The notes under the pieces: model-generated
The model's input: the letters and a program-made list of their open reading frames with translations, nothing else
Databases searched by the model: none
Told to the model about the DNA's origin: nothing
In this document: positions 42,289 to 54,298 of the stretch, in pieces
Layout of the letters: each line of letters starts with the position of its first letter
Position numbering within the stretch: position 1 is the first letter of the stretch
DNA from: Anopheles merus
Taxonomy: Eukaryota > Arthropoda > Insecta > Diptera > Culicidae
Length of the DNA: 64,000 nt
Direction of reading: 5' to 3'
NCBI RefSeq assembly: GCF_017562075.2
Contig: NC_054085.1
Span: 5,413,184-5,477,183, forward strand
Translations under genes and position numbers: made by a program

Positions 42289-45200
42289 AAGCAGAATTAT
42301 GATATGTTATATTTTTATTTCTATTAGGTTCAAATTACCAGGCACTTCAACGTCAATTTACTTCGATCGGCAAAAATAGTATAATTCAAACAGATTCAAT
42401 CAAATCCAATATTTGATTTCAATAAAAGATCTTATGGTATAAATATAACTGGCCAACCAATTTCATTACTAAATTAAAATATACATTATATAAAAGTTAT
42501 TATAATAACGAAAACTCCATTCCTAGAAGGACTCAACAAATTTTTTATCCATACACTTTTCATAATAACTCAGTTGACCACTTATTCCACAATCGTCCAT
42601 TTGTATCTCTATCTTGCACTCCTTAATCCATATTCCCCGAGACACTCCTGTTGAATACATAATACATGCTTTTCTCTCCTATTTAGCCTGTTTCGTTGTG
42701 GTTGCTGTGGTCACTGCGGCTAATGACGAAATCACAGCTAACCGAAACGAAACCGTTCAGAGTAACATTTGAGACACTGTTTGCTATTGATTTAATCCCG
42801 TCTCCCTATCCCTGTTCCGTTTGCCAAAAAAGGAAGGTGTGCTTCAGAGCAAAGCCACCCAGTGGTGCCACCTATAGAGCGAGAGAAGGAATATCTAATA
42901 CACAACAGTGGCAAAACCAAAAATTACCATAACCAACTGGTTTTCTGTTTGTTGCCTATAAATAGTCCCTTTTTCATAATTGAGGTTAATTACCATTTGT
43001 GCTCTGGTTGCGTCTGCTTTCCCTTTATTTCACGTTTGCGTTTGAGGGATGCAAGGTACATCCTTTCGAAAACCCCATGTTGGTTTGTCCGGTAGGCCCG
43101 TACGCTACGGTCAGAACGTAATGAATTCAACGATCCTGTCGACCTCGCCGCTCAAAAACCATAGTCCTCCAGCGTAGGCTGGGCTGGGCTAGTTTGCGGG
43201 TAGGGTCCCTAAGAATTGTTTCCGGATCCTTAAATCCGGAGGTCCCCCTAGTGTCACAAACGGAAACATTCATTTCTCCAAACACCACCTCTCTATACCT
43301 TCATAGAACCAGCGCTGGCCTTCACAGCTCGGTGACTGTAAATGTAAGCTCCTTAGATCCGGCTTTTTAGAGGCTTCCACTGAGAATGCTTGGCTCTTGC
43401 CCGAAAAGCTAATTGATGGAAGATTACACAATTCCTGGAATGCCTGGTGTTTTGTGTGTTCTTTTTCCTTTATTTTAAATGAAGCTTTTAAACGTTTCTG
43501 TTGGTAAAGACTGTCACACAACAAGCCACAAATTGGTCGGCTGGAACGGTGCGGTAGTATGTAGTACCAGTCACAATGCTATGTCAGACGAGGAACGTCA
43601 AATAAATGCCAATGTTTAGCACGATTAACCTTCGCACGCATCAGGAGGTAGGACACGCAAACAAACTGTACACGCAAACAAGTTTATGTGATTTTTATGT
43701 GTGTGTGTATGTATGTTTGTTTTGTTTAGGAGAAGAGAAAGGAAAACAATGGAAAGCAGTAAAAAAGTGCTGCTAATGGGTTGTTTTGGGTAAAGGAAAA
43801 AAACACAACCCGTCTGGTGCCAAAGTTTAAATGATGATTGTACCCTTTGATTCTTGCTATCCCTGTCCAGGATGCATGATAATGATGGGTTACCAAACTG
43901 TGTTTTAATATGTTTAATTACTTTAAAAAATCATATAAAAGTAGATGCATGATATTACTTCCTTCAAATGTTGGAATGATTGATATGTTACACATTAAAT
44001 CATCAAAAATATGATGGTTAATAAACACTACAGATACATGAGTAGGTTCTTAGGATATGTAACAAAACCGTTTTGATTTACGCCATTTACGCTTCTTTCT
44101 TTCTCTGTGAAAGTTTTAATTTCTACATCTATTATTAATCAACAAAGCGGAATCAAAACATCACTTAACAATTAACTCTTTTGCGTCTGCTATTTTGTGT
44201 CCCAGCCGGCCCATTGTGTCACTGTTTCACCCAAATCATACGTTTAATTGAATGTGCTCATTTTACTTTCACTACAAACCACAGTGAAAGGTCAATTGGG
44301 AGAGGTCCATACAGAGTAACGCCGGAAGGAAAAGCATTGGCCCAACCTCTACCTTCATAAATATGCAATTTCTGGTTGTTGGCTGCCCCATTAACGAGAT
44401 TACAAAGGTTTCCGCATCTTCAATCCTTGCCAATTCCAAACAATAACAAAAGGCAATGTGCTGCTGCTACATACAAACTCCATTCGGACACCATTGTGGT
44501 AGAAAACTACCTCGAAGGATGCCAAAGCAGGCATACTAAAATTAATTAACACAAAATTCTCGACCAACATACATGTACGTTCCTGGGCAAACTGTTCACA
44601 CTCTCCTGTTGGTCGATACTGCTACGGTTTAACTCAGATTGCGTGGAATCTAAGAAACTTGTACCTTGATTCTGCCTTCAATTTCCGCCGCACTTGAATA
44701 GACACAAAATCCCCGTTCTTATCAATTAAATTGTTTAAGAATCGTTAAACATAAAAAGTGATAGTATCAGTGACTTCACTTTCTTAATGCTCAGCAAGCA
44801 GCCGTTACAAATCAGCATAAACCGAATGAATTACGTGAAAGTGCAAATGGGATCTTAACTGACAAGTGACATGGCGAATTAGAAAGTTCAATTCAAAATC
44901 TACTTTTGCCTATTCTTACACCTCTTTTCTTTTAAGACACAAACGAAAGAAAGCTTTTATTGCCTTCCTTTGGAACGGATCGACTCTTCTTCGCAGAAAA
45001 AGCGAAGCTCAAAGCACAATCATGTTCGTCGGAAGCAATTAGATATTTGATGTTTTAAAGTAATTAAAACAACAAATCTTTGTGGGAAGGAGTGATATTG
45101 TTTATTTTTGCGCAGAAAAAGTGTTCAATTTTATTTTAATTTGAAGATACTGCCATGTTTCGAATAATTCTGTTATATATTGGGCCTTTCAAGAACTAGT

Positions 45201-48200
45201 GAACTATCGATTAAACCACTGGACCGCCCATAGTTTATGCTTTGGAAAAAAAAATCGTGCACTGTTCACACTACATGCATGATTGGTTCACCAATTCAAC
45301 GATTCAACATCGACTAACGTAAGTAACTAGATTTTTTTTAATGAACTTGAATGTTGCGCTAAATTAAAACTTTAATACTCCGCTTTTTAACTATTCTGTT
45401 CATCTGACAAAAATGATAAACAATATTTCAACAACTTCCATCGCACATCTCTTCTGTACAACAATCACTGAATTTCTGCTCAAAAATGCTTCACAACCTA
45501 ATTAATTTAATAAAGTTAATGGAAACGTTCAAAAATTCATCACCATGCTTAGGACGACTCAGGCTAGTGTGAAGCAGCCTATTTGTCATTTTTCGACGAA
45601 CAACACAAAGCAACACTGCTTGCTCGCTGGTACGAGCGAACTGAAGCAAATGAGCCGTTCGTCAGCTTTTTCAACCGAAATTCGCTTTACCTGCCCCGTT
45701 CCGCATTTCTAAAATGGCATCATCGGAAGGTTCGAGGTGTTTTAAATGTGAAAATATTTCCGTAGAAGTAGGATGCTTGCGTTCCTACTTTTGTTCCTAA
45801 TTATTTCCTGAACATACAAACACCTGCGACCTATTTGTTTGCCCTTACCCAATTCCTTTATGTAAAACTTTGCTTACGAAGCACAGCAAGCCATTTGAGG
45901 GTGCAAAATGTGGGGTAATGAAGTTTACGCAATATTTTTCAATTATGAATATTGAAATTTCTAGATCATTGGTCCCAAAAGTGAGTGTGGCTAAATTATA
46001 ATTTGCGTTTGCTACGCTATTTGTTTGGAATCCTTTGTAGTTGAACGTTAACGTTACAACACTTTTTATTTTATTGTTAGAGACAATATTCGTTTACCAA
46101 AGTTGTATGAACAAAACATTTATATTCAAAAATTGAGTATTGAGCTAGTAATGAAAATGTGTTGAATTTTTTGACAAAGTTGCAAAGAAAAATGTAAGAA
46201 AGTAGATAATCCAATGACCAACTCTTTAGGTTAGTTTTAATCCAGAAAAGAGTAAATTACGATCTCGCTATTTATTATCCCCCCTTTTGTACTTTATGCT
46301 CATCATAAACTATGACTGCAGTTTCCGGTTTTCTTTGTAATACGCAATCATAAATGAAATGTTTGTAAATAAAAATCTCAAGGTGTTTATCGTCTTCAAT
46401 TCTGGTCCTCGGCGTTGTTGAACAGCAATTTAACAAATGAAAGAAAATATTTGTAATCCCATAATGTTTTAGAGAAGATACAAATTAAATCTGATTTAAT
46501 TCCTGGGAAATTTATCAAAGGGTTATCAAGACTCAGTGATAATTGGAATTTCACCATGAAATTGGAGGAAAAATAACAAAAAGCACAAACTCGTTGTGCC
46601 AGGGCACTTAGATTAATAATTTATTTACAACTTATTCTTGTCGCTGAAAAGGGATCACACTTTTGCTTTAAATTTCGCATCAAAAAGAGGTTTTAACAAA
46701 CGCATGACATCATGAAAAGTCACCATCAAGATCACTTTGACCCACGGCAATGAAAGCTGGTTCGAGAGAAGTAACATTTTTCTTATTAATTTTCTAAAAA
46801 TACCATTGCCTTTCATTTGATCACTCACATAAACGTTTCCAGCATCGTTTGGATGTAATTTGATTACAAACTTTGTAAAAGCAAAAGCGGCCCCTAATGT
46901 CCGCCGGCAGATCTTTGCTAAGTAATTTAAATGGAGCAGCTACTTATCGCGAAATGTTTTTTTCCACCAAAGACGCTTACGTGCAAAGATTCTGATCATC
47001 TTACCGACGCTTACCTGAAAAAAAAAACAGAGAAAACGAAATGCTTAGAAAAATGGAAAAATACATGGAACCGAATGCAATGGGATACAAAATTTAAATT
47101 CACATTGCACCGCGTAAAGTGCTTCGCATTACTCGCCTAAACGTGATGGTCATGGTAAGCATCACCATTAACACTCTCAAAATGCGTCAATTACGTGAAG
47201 GTTTGCAAATCTCGTTCCTACGGAGGGCGACGGACGAAGTTTAATGATGCAATTTCACGAAATCAAATTAGAAACGCTAGTAGATGAATATCTTTATCCC
47301 GATCGTCTTTATTATCATTCAAAACGATACTTTAGATAGTATCCAGATGATGATATGCCAAACATTGCGAGCCATAATTACAATGTAAGCTGGGTTACAG
47401 CGAAGTTTGATTGCAATGCAATACATGCAAATTTAAAACGTTGTGTAGCTCAGTACCGAAGAAAATATTAAAAATCAATTATTGTGTTTTTTTGCTGCTA
47501 AAATTAGACTTTTAGTTTGAGATATTTAAGATCGATGCAATAATTTTATAAATTTATCAATTCTGATTACATTATGATTAGACTGTAATATTTGAGAACG
47601 CAATTATGCATACACACATTCAATATTTTTAAATGTATTCATTGTTTTTATTTATGGTTTAAAATATTGAAGAGTCTGAACAAAATATATTATCTTAATT
47701 CTCATTGTAATTAAAACAAGTAAAGCATTGCATTTCTTAGAGTATTTCAAGTCTTTCTTTTCTATATTATTGTTATGTTACATTATCAGATTCTTTCAAA
47801 ACAGTTATTGATTTAAAATTTGCCGGCTTGTGTCGTTTTTATTTTGGTAATTTCATATCTCCACTCTAGTTTAACGCTGCAGACCAATGGACCTCTCGAT
47901 TCATTACTTTCACCTCGCCTGCATACTGAGAGCTCTGAGAAAACCTGCCAAAGTCATAGTTTTGCGACAAGAGTCAACGAATACCGAATGTGACCCAAGG
48001 TTTTCAAACACCGCGATCGAGCGGCAAAATTGAATTCGTAACTAAATTACGAACTAATAGAATTATAATTAAACTTCACGGCACTGGTAAAACTTTTCGT
48101 CTGGTACCCGACCTGTCATTTGCTTGTCACTAGCATTGCACTGTCTACTTTAGAATATTATACGCCGAACAGTCACGCCGGAGACACCGGCACGAGGTCG

Positions 48201-49805
48201 GGTCAAGTTAAAGTTCTCGCCTGGGAAATGGACAGAAAATTGTTCCGGCATAAGGTTTCTCGCAACCGATTACAATGCAGTGTTCGGCGGTTTAATGGTT
48301 CTTTCGAAAACGCTCACCAAAGTTTCCTGACCTGCCAAAGGCTGTAAGAAGTGAAGTACAGAGAGTTTATATTTTCAAACAATTTTAAATATGTATGATT
48401 CTGGAGTGCCGGTTAGTTAGCAGTGTTAGTAGAAAAGGTTTACTAAAAATTGAAAAACAGTTACAAACAAGATTTATTCACGAGATATTGTAAAAAAATG
48501 AAATTCGGTTTAATCTTAAACCCAATAACTGCTTTTGCTGCTGACAATTTATATGTGACAAACCAAACAAATTGTCTCGTAAAATAATAAACTCGAAAGA
48601 TTATAATTATCATTTTGACAGTACAATATTTAAATACAATAATTTGTATAAGTAGTCAAATAGATGATTTGACAAAGGAATTCATCACAAAGATACATGC
48701 TGCATGTAATTACATTCATTTTAATCCTCCTTCCACAATCGTTCAAATCCATGCCCAAAATAGCATGATATGGTATGGGATATTTATTGCTCGTTTGTCG
48801 ATTTTTATTGCTTGCGATAAATTAGATACACACTTTAGCGTTTCTTTGCATCAAACGTAAGAGGAAAAGGGACCACGTACGCAATGTTGTGACACAAATG
48901 ATACAAGGCATCGAACATCTCTTTAAGAAATATGTAGCATGTCATCAAACATAGACTCACAATCTCACAATGTGTGAAACAATGGCAAAAAACCACGTTA
49001 CTCACTAGTTGAAAAAAAAATCGTTTCATAGCCAGATGGATACGGAAAAACGAAAAAAATTCAACATATCACCAAAACCCGACATAAAACATTTCATCCA
49101 GCGACATTCTACTAGGAGCCATGGTCAAACCAACATACAAGCAGGATCCAATATACTGCCAATCTTGTGCGCCATTCAAACGGCACTTCGATAGCCGAAA
49201 CGACAGTCGCCAAATACGGTCAAATGGAGTTAGAAAAAAAAGCATCCCTGTCCGTTAGATCTTTTATTTTTTCACTTTTTTGTACTGGGCTACTGCATCT
49301 TCAAATAGGATGTGAGTGTGATAAAATATTAAAATTTATGTGTCGTGGCCGGTGGTAAACATATTTCTTCATCTCGTTTGTGCAAGGATGTTCGTCGTTT
49401 GGCACCCATTGAGAATGACAATAGTCAATTGTCCTTATAGTGAGTTTTTTTGCTGTAGAAATAGTGCCGGTTTGTTGGAAAGTTTTATTTATGCCATAAT
49501 TTTTTATTTATGGTAATTTTATTTAAGTTTTATCACGTGTTATCGTAATTTTGACGCAATATTTGTATTAGTATTTCTTTGGATGATTTATTATGGAATA
49601 AATTTTGTAACGAAATTGAAGAAAACGCACAAATAAGTAAATATACAAACAAGACCTAAGAATGTAGTCACATAATTGACATGATTCTTACCAATTTTTT
49701 AATCGTTTCTTTATATTTTAAACATTTATTTCCACAATGAACTCGCCATTTGCATAAAAAAATTCTTGAAAACTTTATTATTGAAAACGTAAGGATAACT
49801 TAAGT
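42289..49805. other. gene-free stretch up to the LTR element
   Basis: No supported gene. A less AT-rich patch at about 43090-43270 contains the small inverted repeat CCGGAT..ATCCGG near 43225-43242. Open frames are short and unmatched. The last four bases before the LTR element (AATT, 49806-49809) are its target duplication. Confidence 0.45.
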
Positions 49806-49809
49806 AATT
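49806..49809. other. target site duplication, left (AATT)
   Basis: AATT directly before the left LTR matches AATT at 56883-56886 directly after the right LTR. A 4-bp duplication is normal for this group. Confidence 0.85.
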
Positions 49810-50160
49810 AGATATGTACACATGCGCTACGCGCTATGATACAGGTGCTGAGTAAGAAAACGGTCGCAAGCGAGCCATCGATGTTACTCCACGCGCGGAG
49901 TCAGGTTCCAACGGGAACTCCTCTGGAAGCAGGTTCCCACGACCAGGTGTGGTGTCGTATGTTCAGACGGACCGAGGCAACATGATCATCATAAACGTGG
50001 ACGACAACGTGACCGGCAAACCTGGCAGCACCGAAAACACCAGCCTAGCTAAATAGTACCGAATCCAGAAGTTAGCTTCAGTCTTAGTTTAGCAGTTCGC
50101 AAATAAAGATCCCCAGTAATATTTTTTTAAAACTTACTCCGGGCTATCGTGAACATAATT
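49810..50160 (+). repeat. 5' LTR (351 bp)
   Basis: It begins AGATATGT and ends CATAATT; the AG...TT type ends are those of the gypsy group. It reads as identical to 56532-56882. U3 holds no good TATA box. An Inr at 50078-50083 with a DPE at 50107-50111 predicts a start at 50080. AATAAA at 50102-50107 then lies just inside R, too near the cap to be used here. Confidence 0.95.
50078..50111 (+). promoter_or_regulatory. TATA-less Inr + DPE core promoter in 5' LTR
   Basis: TCAGTC at 50078-50083 fits the arthropod initiator TCAKTY. Counting its A (50080) as +1, positions +28 to +32 read AGATC, a full match to the DPE consensus RGWYV at the exact required spacing. Inr/DPE promoters are known in several Drosophila retroelements. 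The same pair occurs in the right LTR. Confidence 0.7.
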
Positions 50161-50171
50161 GGCGCAGTCGG
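50160..50171 (+). other. primer binding site, tRNA-Ser type
   Basis: TGGCGCAGTCGG, starting on the last base of the LTR, is complementary to the 3' end of insect tRNA-Ser including CCA, as in the 17.6/297 group. The one-base overlap with the LTR is usual there. Confidence 0.8.
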
Positions 50172-50436
50172 TTAGGCCCAATTCACGTTCAGTGACAAGT
50201 GTTCAAGTACAGTGCAGTGAAATAACGGAAATAAATCTGTGTATCGCCCGGACTTTGCTCCATCGCCCGATCCGTGGTTGACTCGTGACGATCGCGTGAA
50301 TTTCATTATTTCATGAAGTGTAAGAACAAGTGCACGAACGGTTGGTTTCAACTATTTAGAATTGGAAGAGAACATTCGAACAAAAGCTAGCGGCAAGACT
50401 CCCCAGCCAGCGTTACTGGGTAAACTAATCAACGCA

Positions 50437-50595
50437 GGACAATCGCTGACCCAACCCGTGGACAACGAGTGACCAAAGAAGAAAAGGAAGGACAATCGCT
50501 GACCCAACCCGTGGACAACGAGCGACCGAAGAAGAAAAGGAACGACAATCGCTGACCCAATCCGTGGACAACGAGCGACCAAAGAAGAAAAGGAA
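50437..50595 (+). repeat. three 53-bp tandem repeats in the leader
   Basis: Units start at 50437, 50490 and 50543, each running from GGACAATCGCTGACCCAA (CGAC in the third) to GAAGAAAAGGAA, with a few bases of a fourth unit from 50596. Units differ by a few substitutions. The length 53 is not a multiple of three and the array precedes gag, so it is untranslated leader. By position it recalls the insulator array in the gypsy leader, but I see no Su(Hw)-type motif. Confidence 0.9.
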
Positions 50596-50655
50596 GGACA
50601 AAGCAAAGGACAGGTAACGGAAAACCCTAATTTCCCGACACGTGGATTAAAAAAG

Positions 50656-50661
50656 GTGAGT
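50656..50661 (+). promoter_or_regulatory. candidate splice donor for env mRNA
   Basis: AAAAG followed by GTGAGT is a strong donor just upstream of gag, where errantiviruses splice to make env mRNA. The matching candidate acceptor is at 55311-55312. Predicted only. Confidence 0.45.
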
Positions 50662-50733
50662 TACATCCTAAAGCATAAATTCCCCACTCTTATAATAAAA
50701 AGGCGGTAGGCAACAAACAATTTTCATCATTGA

Positions 50734-51812
50734 ATGCCAAAATATACCCCTTTCCCAAAAGTTCGTTCTTTGAAATTCACTAGGGATAAGAAAATTCCAG
50801 TGAAAATGGAACAAAATATACACGCATTGATTGAATCTATGCGCTTGTTAGAGGAACGCGTTAACACACTCCAAGCGGAAAACGATAGTTTACAACGCTT
50901 CCAACAACAACAACAGCCAACGACCTCGAGTCGCAGTGCTGACTATTTTCGTATCCCGGATCCAATTAGGATCATTCCCGGATTCGACGGAAACAAAAAA
51001 CAGTTAATCGGTTGGTTAACAACAGTTAAAAAAACACTAGACCTCTTCAAAAACAATGTGGCACCAGAAATATTTAGTGTCTACGAACAGACCGTAATTA
51101 ATAAGATAGAAGGCAAAGCACGTGATACTATTTGTGTGAACGGAAACCCTACTACTTTTGATGAAGTCGCAGATATTTTGCAGAACGTTTATGGCGATCG
51201 AAACAATATCGCAACGTATCAAACACAATTGTGGAACCTAAAACAAAACGAATCTTTGAGCCTTCACTATAGAAAAACAAAAGAAATTTTGATCAATATG
51301 AAATCAGTAGCAAGACAGAATACGGTATACGCTTCACATTGGGAGGCAATTAACCTGTTTTTAGAACAAGAATGCCTCGCTGCGTTCATAAATGGTCTGA
51401 GCAAAACATATTTTGGATATGCTCAAACCGCACAACCAGAAGACTTGGAATCAGCTTACGCCTTTCTATGCAGATTCCAAAACGCCGAAAGAACTAAATC
51501 AAACACCAATAATGGGTTCGAAAAACATCCTAGTGTCGATAAAAATGTAAAAAGGGATAATAAATTTTCACAACCTAAACACCTTGAAAATAGACCATTC
51601 AATAACATGAAACCATCTTCAGATTGTACAAAGTTGTTCCCATGGACGTCGATCAATCCTTACGGTCCAATATGAGAAACAAAATTTTCTCGCATACAGC
51701 CGAAGAAGATGACGGAAAAACAATATCAGAAGAATCCGATTCAGACAAAGAAACCGATAATGAAGAAGATGTAAATTTTCAAATTACTGCAAACTTAAAC
51801 CCACCGAGTTAA
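50734..51812 (+). pseudogene. gag: gag, frameshifted near its 3' end
   Basis: Gag of the retroelement: 313 codons open from 50734, ending at 51675. It begins with a coiled-coil segment (IESMRLLEERVNTLQAENDSL) and a Gln run, then the capsid-like region (PIRIIPGFDGNKKQLIGWL). There is no CCHC zinc knuckle, as in other errantiviruses. The ATG at 50806 (AAAATGGAA) has better context than that at 50734 and fits the family N-terminus. The usual errantivirus C-terminus, with VPMDVDQSLRS and an acidic tail, appears in another frame from about 51624 to 51812. A base has therefore been lost, or two gained, between about 51606 and 51640. The sequence as given cannot make full-length Gag. Confidence 0.88.
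51773..51779 (+). promoter_or_regulatory. candidate -1 ribosomal frameshift site
   Basis: AAATTTT in the frame A_AAT_TTT of the gag C-terminal segment fits the X_XXY_YYZ slippery pattern. It lies 33 bases before the gag stop (51810-51812), and slipping back one base leads straight into the open protease frame. Gag-Pol synthesis by -1 shift is usual for gypsy-type elements. Confidence 0.55.
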
Positions 51813-52534
51813 ACGCAATTAACGGACTACCCTTTTACACAACAAAATTAAATGACTCAAACATCAAACTTTTAGTAGACAGCGGAGCGAACAAAAACTT
51901 TTTAAATCCAGAATTAGTTCCACTAACTCAAAGAGTGAAATGCGAAACAATCACCATAAAAAATAAAAATGGTAAGTTCAAATCACAAGAATGCACATTC
52001 ATAACCATTCTAGATAAAAAAATAAAATTTTACCTTTTCAAATGTCATAATTATTTTGACGGAATACTCGGATACGAATCACTCTCCGATATGGAAATAC
52101 TAATTGATACAAAAAATCATAAACTTATTCTACCAGATCGTACAATCGACTTAGAAATAAGAACATTAGAACCCCCTTCAATTACATTAAATGCTAATAA
52201 TTCTCAAATTATAAAGCTTCCTGTTTCTCAAACAAAAGGAAACATTTTTCTTCCGAAAGACATTCAAATAAAAGATGCAATAATTCCTTCAGGCGTTTAT
52301 AAAGCAAAACAAGGATATGCTAAAGTTCTTGCCAGGAATTACGGCGACACATTAACATTTCATTGGACTAAACCAGCAAAAACATATGAATTAGACAAAA
52401 TGATCGAAATAAATCATATGAGCACACACCCATATAATGACCATCCGAAAAATTACATAGCAAATCTCGAAAATTTAATTCGCACCGATCATTTAAACAA
52501 AGAAGAAAAACATAAACTGTTCAAAATTCTTTAA
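51779..52534 (+). pseudogene. pol: pol part 1: protease and linker, ended by a stop
   Basis: Aspartic protease region of Pol, in the -1 frame relative to the gag tail. The active-site motif LLVDSGANKNF has its DSGA at 51878-51889, and YFDGILG matches the family's flap and second conserved loop. The frame continues through the linker and stops at a TAA (52532-52534) between protease and reverse transcriptase. The same frame is open again right after the stop and carries the RT, so a single nonsense change has split pol here. Protease itself looks intact. The open frame's first ATG (51935) lies after the active site, so translation must come by frameshift from gag. Confidence 0.88.
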
Positions 52535-54298
52535 CAAAATCTAGGCATCATCCATCAAGAAAAAGAAAAACTTTCATGCACCACCGCTATTAGACATCGA
52601 ATAAAAACTAAAGACGATATACCCATTCATACAAAAACTTATAGATACCCCAATATTCATAAAGCAGAAGTGAATAGGCAAATCGAAGAAATGATTGCTG
52701 ACGGTATTATCCAACATTCTATATCCCCATGGACATCCCCAATCTGGATAGTCCCTAAAAAATCAGATGCAAGTGGAAAAGAGAAATGGCGCATCGTGGT
52801 TGACTATAGAAAATTGAATGAAAAAACGATCGATGATCGATACCCTATTCCCAATATAGAAGAAATTTTGGACAAGTTAGGTAGAAGCATGTACTTCACT
52901 ACACTTGATTTAAAATCCGGCTTTCATCAAATTGAAGTTGATAAAAAGGATAGACCAAAAACAGATTTTAGCACAGAAAAAGGATACTTCGAGTTTATAC
53001 GAATGCCCTTTGGCTTGAAAAACGCACCTGCTACTTTTCAACGGGCCATGAATAATATTTTAGGTGACCTTGTAGGAAGAAACTGTCTCGTATATCTAGA
53101 TGATATTATTATTTTTGGTAAATCACTCCAACAACATTTGGACAATTTGCATAAAGTGTTGAAAAAATTAATTGAATCAAATTTAAAGGTTCAATTAGAC
53201 AAATGTGAATTTTTAAGAAAAGAGTGTGAATTCTTAGGACACATTGTAACTCAAGATGGCATCAAACCCAATCCAAACAAAATAGAAAAAATATTGCATT
53301 GGCCCATACCAAAAACAACAACCCACATTAAATGCTTCTTAGGAATCCTTGGTTATTACAGAAAATTCATAAAAGATTTTTCAAAACTGACCAAACCCCT
53401 CACAAAATGTCTTAAGAAAGGTTCTAAAATAACACATAATGACGAATTTATAAATTGTTTCAACGATTGTAAACAAATGCTCACTACTGATCCAATTTTA
53501 ATATATCCTGATTTTAGCAGAAAATTCATTTTAGAAACAGACGCAAGTGATTTCGCCCTTGGCGCTGTACTTTCACAAAAATTCGAAGATGGTAAGGAAC
53601 ACCCAATCGCTTACGCTTCTAGAAAGCTTAATGAAACAGAGTGCAACTATTCAGCTACCGAAAAAGAGCTACTCGCCATTGTTTGGGCAACCAAGCATTT
53701 CCGACCGTACATTTTCGGAACAGTTTTTGAAAGAAGAACTGACCACAAACCTCTTGTTTGGCTAAGACAGAAAAATGATTTAAATAGAAGACTTCTTCAT
53801 TGGAAACTTGCCTTGGAAGAATTCGAATTTGAAATTAAGTATAAAAAAGGTACTCTTAATGGAAATGCAGATGCACTATCCCGCATAACGGAAAACCCTG
53901 CTTTAACATCCGAATTAAATGCAAATACTGCCTCTAACAATACTGACACTATGACGCAACACTCAGCAGATACTAATGATGACGAATTCATCCCAGCAAC
54001 TGAAAAACCACTAAATGAATTTAGAAATCAAATAATACTAGAAGAAAATAATAATGATTCTCGAGAAGCAATTACACTTTTTGGAAATTATCATAGAATA
54101 ACAATAAAAACACCCCTTTTTGGACCAGCTATGTTGATCAACATAATCAAAGAATATGCATCTCCCAAATGTGTTACCGGCATTTGTTGCAGTGAAAAAA
54201 TCTTACAAAACTTACAAATTATCTACAAAAAAATATTTCTCTCGCGCAAAATCGATCAAACTATTTTGGACAAAAACAATTTTAAAAGATGTAACTGA
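52535..54298 (+). pseudogene. pol: pol part 2: reverse transcriptase and RNase H
   Basis: Same frame as the protease, resuming after the TAA; the first ATG-type start is near 52670. RT hallmarks are all present: IVVDYRKLNEKT, FTTLDLKSGFHQI (first catalytic Asp), FGLKNAPATFQR, and YLDD at 53093-53104. RNase H follows with ETDASDFALGAVLSQ, the Glu in ATEKELLAIVWA, RTDHKPLVWL and GNADALSR, so its catalytic acidic residues are kept. The frame runs out at 54298, just after the linker to integrase, because of a +1-type shift between about 54230 and 54290. RT and RNase H thus appear intact in sequence but are cut off from both neighbours. Confidence 0.93.

Noticed and set aside
50437..50600. CRISPR-like array
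   Set aside because: The repeats are directly tandem with no spacers, in a eukaryotic retroelement leader.
50352..50606. Minus-strand 84-codon frame with repeated peptide
   Set aside because: It is the antisense of the 53-bp leader repeats of the retroelement.
51606..51680. Gag frame change as programmed frameshifting
   Set aside because: No slippery heptamer is seen in the required frame there, and the break lies within a conserved segment; a mutation is simpler.
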